From: Candidatus Peribacteria bacterium
Lineage (GTDB): Bacteria; Patescibacteriota; Gracilibacteria; Peribacterales; Peribacteraceae
DNA length: 55,543 nt
Direction of reading: 5' to 3'
Assembly: GCA_009691405.1 (NCBI GenBank)
Contig: SICN01000006.1
Coordinates: 1-55,543 of the forward strand
Shown: one piece after another, positions 16,241-22,586 of the stretch
Layout of the letters: each line of letters opens with the position of its first letter
Numbering within the stretch: the first letter of the stretch is position 1
Made by a program: the position numbers and the translations under genes
Notes under the pieces: generated by a model
Told to the model about the DNA's origin: nothing
Databases searched by the model: none
What the model saw: only the letters and a program-made list of their open reading frames with translations

Positions 16241-17758
16241 ATGTCTCAGAAGCTCTCTCCCGGCGGACAGAAGAAGTTGCATGTGTGGCTGTACGCGAGT
16301 TTCGTGCTCGTGACGTCGTTCTTCACCTATATGTATCGGTTCGATTTTCCGCCAAACCCATTTTGGGATGAGCCGTATCACATCGCGTCCGCACAGAAAT
16401 ATTTGAGCGGAGTCTACTTCATGGAACAGCATCCGCCACTCGGGAAGCTCTTCATCGCGTTCGGCGAGAAGGTCGTCCACGGCAATGAAAAGAACGATCA
16501 GTTCATCAACACAGATTATGCCGCCAATATCCCGCAAGGATTCAATTTTGCCGGTTACAGATTATTTCCGTCGCTCTTCGCATGGCTGACGGCGAGCGTC
16601 CTGTTCTTCATCTTCCTCTTTATCACAGGAAGCAATCCCCTCTCCGCACTCCTTTCCTTCCTCTATGTCTTCGACAATGCGCAGATCGTCCACAGCAGAG
16701 GTGCAATGGTTGACAGCACGCTCACTTTTTTCGGAATGCTCTGCGTTCTCTTGTTTCTTCATCTGCAGCGCAGAGATAAGAGCTCAAATCTCAATGCTCA
16801 CTGCATGCTCTCGATTTTTCTTGGTGTTTGCTTCGCACTTGCCGTGACAACAAAGGTTGTGGCGCTGATCTTCATTCTTCTTTTTCCGCTCATCGCCTCT
16901 CGCCTGTATCCGAATTGGAAGAAAATTTCTCTCTTTTGCATCCTAAGCTCGGTTTCCTTTTTCATCACATACTGTTCGGTCTGGCAGATTCATTTCTCGA
17001 ATGGCACCAGGATCGTCACCGAGCTTGCCGACTCCGGATACTATCAGGCGTCCGAGCAGTACAAGAGCATTCTCGCGACCCATGGGCAAAACTCGCTCTC
17101 TTCTTTTCCCGTGATGCTTCGTGATCATCTCAAGTTCGTGAAGCACTACAATGTCGGCGTGCCGAGGCTCGATCTCTGCAAGAAGGATGAAAACGGAAGC
17201 CCGTCGTACTTTTGGCCGTTCGGAGCACGCTCGATCAATTACCGTTGGGAGCAATCAAACGAGAACGAGTATCGTTATCTGTATTTGCAGAGCAATCCTG
17301 TTGCTTGGGGACTCGGTCTTCTCGGCGTCATTTTCACTGTGATTCTTTTAGTCGGCGCTTGCCTCTTTAATGCTCTGGAAAAGTTGCGACATCCTTTCCT
17401 GCTTCTGACATTTCTCGGATTCTACTGTTCGTACATGCTTGCAATCAGCCGCATCACGCGTGTCATGTACCTCTATCATTACTTCTTGCCACTTCTCTTC
17501 AGCTTTATACTCTTCGCGCTTGTTGTCGCTAATATACAGCGCATTGGTCGCTTCGTCGTAAATGATGATCGGCGTATCGTTTCGATGACGGTGCTCGGGC
17601 TCCTTATCTTCGGCGCTTTCCAGTTCTATCGTCCACTCAGTTACTACGAGCCGATTACCGACAAGGCATTCAGTCGGCGAGCAATTCTGCAGCTTTGGGA
17701 GCTGACCTGTGTTCGTTGCCAAAAATTGAGTTGGTTTGTTGTTCCTGCACCGAAGTGA
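16241..17758 (+). CDS. PMT-family (GT39) protein O-mannosyltransferase
   Basis: A 505-residue integral membrane glycosyltransferase. The family transfers a mannose (or other sugar) from a polyprenyl-phosphate donor to Ser/Thr of exported proteins on the outer face of the membrane. The catalytic first loop is visible: FWDEPYHIASAQKYL with the Asp-Glu pair, then EQHPPLGKLFIAFGE. A second conserved loop, DNAQIVHSRGAMVDSTLTFF, follows. About ten further hydrophobic segments end near residue 460. The start ATG 16241 is fixed by a promoter whose -10 box ends 7 nt upstream. It is transcribed divergently from the Cys-rich surface-protein genes. Their Ser-rich sequences are plausible acceptor substrates, an inference from context. 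The pyk gene follows by 21 nt but has its own -10-like box. Confidence 0.85.
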   Translation: MSQKLSPGGQKKLHVWLYASFVLVTSFFTYMYRFDFPPNPFWDEPYHIASAQKYLSGVYFMEQHPPLGKLFIAFGEKVVHGNEKNDQFINTDYAANIPQGFNFAGYRLFPSLFAWLTASVLFFIFLFITGSNPLSALLSFLYVFDNAQIVHSRGAMVDSTLTFFGMLCVLLFLHLQRRDKSSNLNAHCMLSIFLGVCFALAVTTKVVALIFILLFPLIASRLYPNWKKISLFCILSSVSFFITYCSVWQIHFSNGTRIVTELADSGYYQASEQYKSILATHGQNSLSSFPVMLRDHLKFVKHYNVGVPRLDLCKKDENGSPSYFWPFGARSINYRWEQSNENEYRYLYLQSNPVAWGLGLLGVIFTVILLVGACLFNALEKLRHPFLLLTFLGFYCSYMLAISRITRVMYLYHYFLPLLFSFILFALVVANIQRIGRFVVNDDRRIVSMTVLGLLIFGAFQFYRPLSYYEPITDKAFSRRAILQLWELTCVRCQKLSWFVVPAPK

Positions 17759-17779
17759 AAATTCGTGTACAGTCTTTTC

Positions 17780-19201
17780 ATGCGCTTCACGAAAATCGTC
17801 GCAACACTGGGTCCCGCAACCTGTAGTACGGAAAATATCGAGCGGCTCGCGAAGGCCGGCGTGAATGTTTGCCGTCTCAATTTTTCTCACGGGGATTATG
17901 CAGTCCATGGTCAGACGATTGAGAATATCAAATCCGTGAACAAGAAGGGTTTCTCCCTCGGCATCATGCTCGATACGAAGGGACCCGAGGTGAGAACAGG
18001 AGACGTGAAGCAGCCAATCAAAATTTCTGCGGGCGAGAAAGTAGTGTTTGCTTTTAAGCCCGGTCTGAAGCAGAAGATGAAAGTTATCACCGTCGATTAC
18101 CCGAAATTTTCCGATGATGTTCGGCATGCTCGATGCATTCTCATCGACAACGGTGCCATCGAGTTTTCGGTTCTCAAGATCGAGAAAAACGGCTCGGTAA
18201 TCGCAAAGGCACTTGAGGAAGGCACGATCGGTTCGAGGAGACATGTCAATTTACCAGGTGCGCACATCAGTCTTCCTTCCTTCACAGAGAAGGACTGGAG
18301 CGATATTCGGTTTGGCATCGAACGCGGTGTCGATTTCTTCGCAACGTCTTTCGTTCGCACGGGCAAGGACATTAAGATGCTGAAGGTTTTTCTGCACAAG
18401 CATAAGAGCGAAGGCGAAATCATCGCCAAAATAGAAACTCCGCAGGCAGTCGACAACATCGATGACATCATCGATGCCTCAGACGGAATCATGGTCGCGA
18501 GAGGAGATCTCGGAGCGGAAGTTCCGTTTGAGCAAGTCCCCGCCATACAGGAGATGATCGTTGCAAAGTGCCGCGAGAAGAGCAAACCCGTGATCGTCGC
18601 CACACACATGCTTGAGAGCATGATCCTCAGTCCCATGCCAACGCGTGCGGAAGTCACCGACATCGCCTTCGCCGCGAAATTGCAGACGGATTCGACCATG
18701 CTGTCCGGAGAAACGACGACCGGTCTCTATCCCTTTAAGGCGGTGGCAGCGATGGATCGCATCCTTCGCGTGAGCGAGAGGGTGGAGCTTCGGTACAGAG
18801 AGAAACAGTTCTTGTCGTTTCAGCAAAGTCTTGAGTCCGATCTTCCGAGGAGAGAACAAGCACTCGCTGCAAGCGTTTTGGCAACGAAATTGCGCGCGGA
18901 TGCCATCATCTCGATTAGCAAGCATGGAAACACCGCAAGAGCCATCAGTCATTGCAGACCGTTGGTTCCGATTCACGCCTTCGTCGAGGAGGACAGCATG
19001 ATGAGAAAATTGATGCTCGTATGGGGCATCGTCCCCCACTCCATCGACTTTTCCGATGAGCCGGAAGTCACGCTCAATCGTGCGCTTGCACTCTTTCTCA
19101 AGCAGCCGGGTGTGAAGAGAGGAGACAGGATCGTCATTGTTTCGGATATTCGCACGAACGATGTCCCAGTGATGACGATACAGATCAGGACGATCTCCTA
19201 G
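17780..19201 (+). CDS. pyk: Pyruvate kinase
   Basis: A 473-residue cytoplasmic enzyme that converts phosphoenolpyruvate and ADP to pyruvate and ATP, the last step of glycolysis. Start ATG 17780 (MRFTKIVATLGPAT) is chosen over the GTG at 17765; TACAGT ends 6 nt before it. Visible are the substrate site VNVCRLNFSHGDY, LDTKGPEVRTG, the catalytic Lys region IIAKIETPQAVDNIDDI, MVARGDLGAEVPFEQVP and the MLESMI helix, then the C-terminal domain with SKHGNTARAISHCRP. The length is typical. Its TAG stop overlaps the FtsL-like gene stop in CTAG. Confidence 0.97.
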   Translation: MRFTKIVATLGPATCSTENIERLAKAGVNVCRLNFSHGDYAVHGQTIENIKSVNKKGFSLGIMLDTKGPEVRTGDVKQPIKISAGEKVVFAFKPGLKQKMKVITVDYPKFSDDVRHARCILIDNGAIEFSVLKIEKNGSVIAKALEEGTIGSRRHVNLPGAHISLPSFTEKDWSDIRFGIERGVDFFATSFVRTGKDIKMLKVFLHKHKSEGEIIAKIETPQAVDNIDDIIDASDGIMVARGDLGAEVPFEQVPAIQEMIVAKCREKSKPVIVATHMLESMILSPMPTRAEVTDIAFAAKLQTDSTMLSGETTTGLYPFKAVAAMDRILRVSERVELRYREKQFLSFQQSLESDLPRREQALAASVLATKLRADAIISISKHGNTARAISHCRPLVPIHAFVEEDSMMRKLMLVWGIVPHSIDFSDEPEVTLNRALALFLKQPGVKRGDRIVIVSDIRTNDVPVMTIQIRTIS

Positions 19202-19572
19202 TTGGTTCCGGTTGCCACCTCTGCAATCGAAATGTCACTTTGAACGTACTTCGGTTTCACGGGTTTCTGCATGGTAAAAATCTGCGGATCATTCTGCAGA
19301 GCATCGAGTGAGTGTGATTTTGCGATCTGCATGCTGAGCACTTCCTGTTCCAGAAGAAGCTGTGAGCGTGCGCGCTCGAGCGTCCTCAGCTTGTACCCTT
19401 TTGTCGCATTCAAATTATGATGGAACAGAATCAAGAGTGCGAGCAGGACGATAAGAGCTCCAATCACGCTCAGCAGAAGTGCCGTGCTGCTATGCATCAT
19501 TCTTCCAAGCGAATGGCGCCTCTGAACGGAGAGTGCTTGAGGAAGCGACGGAAAAGAGACGGAAGTCATCAT
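19198..19572 (-). CDS. FtsL-like cell-division membrane protein
   Basis: A 124-residue single-pass protein. A short basic cytoplasmic tail precedes the membrane segment TALLLSVIGALIVLLALLILF, followed by a coiled-coil-like stretch (YKLRTLERARSQLLLEQEVLSMQI) and a short tail. Sequence identity to FtsL is never strong; the call rests on topology, length and position directly after rsmH, the universal dcw-cluster order. FtsL works with FtsB and FtsQ to activate septal peptidoglycan synthesis. The ATG overlaps the rsmH stop by 4 nt (ATGA), indicating translational coupling. The following dcw genes (ftsI, mraY and so on) are not here; the cluster is cut by the convergent pyk. Confidence 0.7.
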   Translation of the reverse strand: MMTSVSFPSLPQALSVQRRHSLGRMMHSSTALLLSVIGALIVLLALLILFHHNLNATKGYKLRTLERARSQLLLEQEVLSMQIAKSHSLDALQNDPQIFTMQKPVKPKYVQSDISIAEVATGTN

Positions 19573-20504
19573 GCGATGCGGCGCGAATCATACTCCTTCC
19601 GCTTGCGTATTGCACGCAACCTCGCGGATCTCGACCGGGAATTTTTCTCAATTTCAGAAGCTGTTGGAGCGATTCCTTTTTTTGTGAGCAATTCAAATTC
19701 CGATGGTCGAGTCACAGAACCGGTAAACGGGTCTTTACCGTCTCTGCAGAGTTCGCGGAACGAAGTCTTGACCGGGCTGTCCTCGAGCGAATGGTAGCTG
19801 ATCACCGCGCACCGTCCGCCAGGTGCGAGCAGTGCCGGTACAACCAATAGGAAGTTCTGCAGTGCCTCCGACTCTCGATTCACCGCCATGCGAAGTGCTT
19901 GAAAAATTTGCGGAAGAACTCGCGGTGCTTTGTATCCGTACACGAGGTTTGCAGTCTCAACAAGATCTCCGCTTTTCCGAACCGGACTGTCCTTCCTGCG
20001 AGCAACAATCGCATCAGTGAAGCGACGGGCGCTTGGAAGCTCGCCAAGTTCCTGAAAAATTTTGAGAAGCGTCACTTCGTCGAGTGATGCAAGGAGAAGT
20101 GCCGCAGTCATGCCCGTCGTTCTGTCGAATCGCATGTCGAGCGGTGCATCGGCTCTGAATGTGAAACCACGACTTGGGTCGTCGATATGTGGCGAGCTGA
20201 GACCGAGGTCTGCGAGAATGACATCGAACTGTCTTCGATCTTCCGGAAGGCAACCCGGGAGCTCGCTGAAGTTTGCATGTACGATCTTCACTCGCGTACC
20301 GAACTTCTCGAGTTTCATTTCTGCATGAGCAATGTTCTCGGTATCCGCATCGAGTGCAATCAGTGACCCCCTATCCCCTGCCGAGTGCAGCAGCAACTCA
20401 CTGTGCCCGCCGAGGCCAAGTGTGACATCGAGGATCCGATCTCCTACTTTTGGAGACAGTATTTCGACAGTTTCCTGCAGCAGTACGGGGACATGCGTAT
20501 GCAT
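19569..20504 (-). CDS. rsmH: 16S rRNA (cytosine-1402-N4)-methyltransferase
   Basis: A 311-residue SAM-dependent enzyme that methylates C1402 in the 16S rRNA P site. Visible motifs: N-terminal HVPVLLQETVEIL, SAM loop ILDVTLGLGGHSELLL, ALDADTENIAHAE, DVILADLGLSSPHIDDPSRGF, LDMRFD, and VISYHSLEDSPVKTSFREL near the C terminus. The length is typical. The start at 20504 is the only sensible Met (MHTHVPVLL). The GT4 gene ends 9 nt upstream on the same strand, and an FtsL-like gene overlaps downstream. Confidence 0.96.
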   Translation of the reverse strand: MHTHVPVLLQETVEILSPKVGDRILDVTLGLGGHSELLLHSAGDRGSLIALDADTENIAHAEMKLEKFGTRVKIVHANFSELPGCLPEDRRQFDVILADLGLSSPHIDDPSRGFTFRADAPLDMRFDRTTGMTAALLLASLDEVTLLKIFQELGELPSARRFTDAIVARRKDSPVRKSGDLVETANLVYGYKAPRVLPQIFQALRMAVNRESEALQNFLLVVPALLAPGGRCAVISYHSLEDSPVKTSFRELCRDGKDPFTGSVTRPSEFELLTKKGIAPTASEIEKNSRSRSARLRAIRKRKEYDSRRIA

Positions 20505-20513
20505 GACAGAAGC

Positions 20514-21659
20514 CTAGGGTAAAATGTGAGATTTGCATACAAAAGTTGTTCGATATGCACGCTCAAATAGTGCGTGATAATCCTTGGCTCGCTCTTGGAG
20601 TGAAAAACGATGCATTGCTTCTCGCTTTGCCTTTTCTGCAATACGGTTCCTGAGATCCGGGCGATCGATTGCTTCTGCAATCACTCGTGAACAGTCCATC
20701 ACATTCCCTGTCTTAAATATGAGCCCAGTTTCGTGGTGAGTGACAATGCTTCGAAGACCCGGTGCATCACTGACGACCACACACGTGCCAGACGCCATTG
20801 CGTCCGCTGCAACGAGACCAAAGCCTTCGAGGAGCGAAGGCACAACCAGCATCGTTGCCGATGCAAGTTCGCGCTTCATCAGCGGATCATGCACGTGCCC
20901 GAGAACCGTGATGCACTTCTGAAGATTTTTCTTCTCAATGAAATTCCATAATGAGTTTCCAAGCAGATTTCTGCCGATCAGTCTCAGTCGAAGATTCGGG
21001 TGAGAAAGATGTAAGATTTCCATTGCCTTCAAGAGGGTCCAAATACCTTTCCTTTCCTCTAATCTCCCAATAAACAGCAAGCTCTGAGATTCTCTCTTAT
21101 GGTGATCGTGAACGCAAAAATCATGAACCGCATTTTCGATGACGGTAATTTTTGAGCGAGGCACGCAGTACCGATGCTCAAGAAAATCGGCAGTATCTCT
21201 CGATACACATGTGATGCTGTCGGCAATCGCGTATGTTCTTTTTTCAAGTGTAGCCATGAATGTTTTCCACAGACGCTTCGGATGCGAGTGAGCAAAAACA
21301 ATTTCAGCTTCCTGCAAGTACGTATGGTGTGCAGTTACGACAACTGGGCACAAAGGCTTTCGGAGGAGAAATACACCTCCGGATCCCGAGTGCACATGCA
21401 GAAGATCAAGTTTATGTTTCCGAATCAGGAAATTCAGTTTGAAAAAAAGTATCAGAGAAAAAATCGGGCAGCCTCCGGGTTTGCTCCATCGAAACATTGC
21501 AACCTTACTCACACGGTCATCACTCCGTGTGCTCGGCGAGAGCACGACGTAGGAGTCGCCGGGATACAGTTTTTTCAGAGTGCTTTTAACTTGCTTGCAA
21601 ATGACCCCAAGACCTCCAATGGGGGGGTCAAAGTCGTAGGTGACGATCCCAACTCGCAT
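20514..21659 (-). CDS. GT4-family glycosyltransferase
   Basis: A 381-residue cytoplasmic glycosyltransferase with the GT-B fold, which transfers a sugar from a nucleotide-sugar donor. Start ATG 21659 (MRVGIVTYDFDPPIGGLG) carries the N-terminal Gly-rich acceptor loop; the ten extra residues of the track ORF are dropped. Donor-site features are LFIGRLEERKGIWTLLKA, VLGHVHDPLMKRELASATM, and the E-x7-E signature region VPSLLEGFGLVAADAMASG. TATTCT ends 8 nt before the ATG. Likely role: glycan or glycolipid assembly for the envelope; the sugar cannot be told. It lies just upstream of rsmH and may be co-transcribed with it. Confidence 0.9.
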   Translation of the reverse strand: MRVGIVTYDFDPPIGGLGVICKQVKSTLKKLYPGDSYVVLSPSTRSDDRVSKVAMFRWSKPGGCPIFSLILFFKLNFLIRKHKLDLLHVHSGSGGVFLLRKPLCPVVVTAHHTYLQEAEIVFAHSHPKRLWKTFMATLEKRTYAIADSITCVSRDTADFLEHRYCVPRSKITVIENAVHDFCVHDHHKRESQSLLFIGRLEERKGIWTLLKAMEILHLSHPNLRLRLIGRNLLGNSLWNFIEKKNLQKCITVLGHVHDPLMKRELASATMLVVPSLLEGFGLVAADAMASGTCVVVSDAPGLRSIVTHHETGLIFKTGNVMDCSRVIAEAIDRPDLRNRIAEKAKREAMHRFSLQERAKDYHALFERAYRTTFVCKSHILP

Positions 21660-21701
21660 AGACGTGAAGAATACCACAGGAATCAACACATAAACCGACT
21701 A

Positions 21702-21729
21702 TTGACATATTATAATAATATAGTAATAT
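21702..21729 (+). promoter_or_regulatory. Promoter of the L,D-transpeptidase-like gene
   Basis: A perfect -35 TTGACA (21702-21707), a 16-nt AT-only spacer with TATAAT-like runs, and -10 TAATAT (21724-21729). It ends 9 nt before the TTG start, so the leader would be only a few bases. Confidence 0.7.
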
Positions 21730-21738
21730 GCTTCCCCT

Positions 21739-22362
21739 TTGGCATCTCGAACCCCCTCCAAGGTCCGGCTGACGCTCACTGTGTTCCTCTGCACACTCCT
21801 GCAGGCAACACCTGTGTCTGCTGATCTCTGGGTAATCTTTCCTCTGAGGCAGGAGGTTATGGAGCTCTCTCAGTGGGTTCCTGAAGCAGGAGACTCTCTT
21901 CTGGTGGATCGTGACTCGAATATCGGTTACCTGCTACATGCAAACGGCGGTTTCACTTCTTTTCCCGTGGCAACGGGTCAGCGAAGGATCGTTCGCTATA
22001 TCGGTAGAACGTACAACGCGACAACGCCTCTTGCATCGTGGAAGGCAATGTCTTCGGAGAAAAAAGGCGATCGCATTACCTTTGGAAAGTCAGGAAGATT
22101 CCTGAGGCTCTCGATGGAAGATGATACGACGTTCGAGAGGACCCCCTACGGGATTCATTCACATGCGTACATTCAGACAATGCTTCGTGAGGATGATCGC
22201 TACAGAAGCATGGGATGCATCCTCGTCTCCGAGGATGTGCTCGACGTCATTGTGGAGACATTTGAAGTGAACAACGACACGCTGAATGTGAAAACCGCCG
22301 CTGGGCTTGGAAACGAATCCATTTCGTATAAGTTTCTCCGTGAGAAAATGGGGATGCTGTAG
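21739..22362 (+). CDS. Exported L,D-transpeptidase-like (YkuD-fold) protein
   Basis: A 207-residue protein starting at TTG 21739; an in-frame stop lies close upstream and a strong promoter fits this start. A signal peptide (RLTLTVFLCTLLQATPVSA) is cleaved before DLW. The mature part resembles YkuD enzymes, which form 3-3 cross-links in peptidoglycan or attach proteins to it: LLVDRDSNIGYLL...FPVATGQ, a TPLASW segment, then YGIHSH and the nucleophile region RSMGCILVSEDVLDVI. The usual S-H-G-C-[IV]-R is here S-M-G-C-I-L, so the conserved His and Arg next to the Cys are lost, and activity is uncertain. It stands alone between the GT4 gene and tRNA-Ser. Confidence 0.65.
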   Translation: MASRTPSKVRLTLTVFLCTLLQATPVSADLWVIFPLRQEVMELSQWVPEAGDSLLVDRDSNIGYLLHANGGFTSFPVATGQRRIVRYIGRTYNATTPLASWKAMSSEKKGDRITFGKSGRFLRLSMEDDTTFERTPYGIHSHAYIQTMLREDDRYRSMGCILVSEDVLDVIVETFEVNNDTLNVKTAAGLGNESISYKFLREKMGML

Positions 22363-22389
22363 AGCATTTCTCACGCTATACTTAATGAT

Positions 22390-22477
22390 GGAGAGGTGGC
22401 CGAGTGGCTGAAGGCACCACACTGCTAACGTGGCAGACCGCAAGGTCTCGAGGGTTCGAATCCCTCCCTCTCCGCCA
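22390..22477 (+). tRNA. tRNA-Ser (anticodon GCT)
   Basis: Class II tRNA with acceptor GGAGAGG/CCTCTCC, anticodon loop ACTGCTAAC giving GCT, a long variable arm (CAGACCGCAAGGTCTCG), T-loop GTTCGAATC and encoded CCA. A TATACT box ends 8 nt upstream. Confidence 0.97.
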
Positions 22478-22487
22478 CCTTCCTCCC

Positions 22488-22586
22488 ATGTGGTACTTCT
22501 ATACCCTCCAAAGTACCAAAGACAGCAACTGTTTCTACAAAGGATCAACAAATGATCTGCAAAGAATTTGCGAAAGCCTTTTATAG
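22488..22586 (+). pseudogene. Truncated GIY-YIG nuclease ORF next to tRNA-Ser
   Basis: An ATG 10 nt after the tRNA CCA opens a 32-codon frame, MWYFYTLQSTKDSNCFYKGS and then TNDLQR. This is the N-terminal half of the GIY-YIG core (here W-Y-F-Y-x-L and F-Y-K-G-S-T-N-D-L). It stops at a TAG that abuts the stop of the convergent P-type ATPase gene, so the catalytic Arg/Glu half is missing. It is too short for the track in this form; the track lists it as part of a read-through of the tRNA. A complete relative lies beside tRNA-Pro at 35518. Probably a decayed insertion. Confidence 0.65.
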
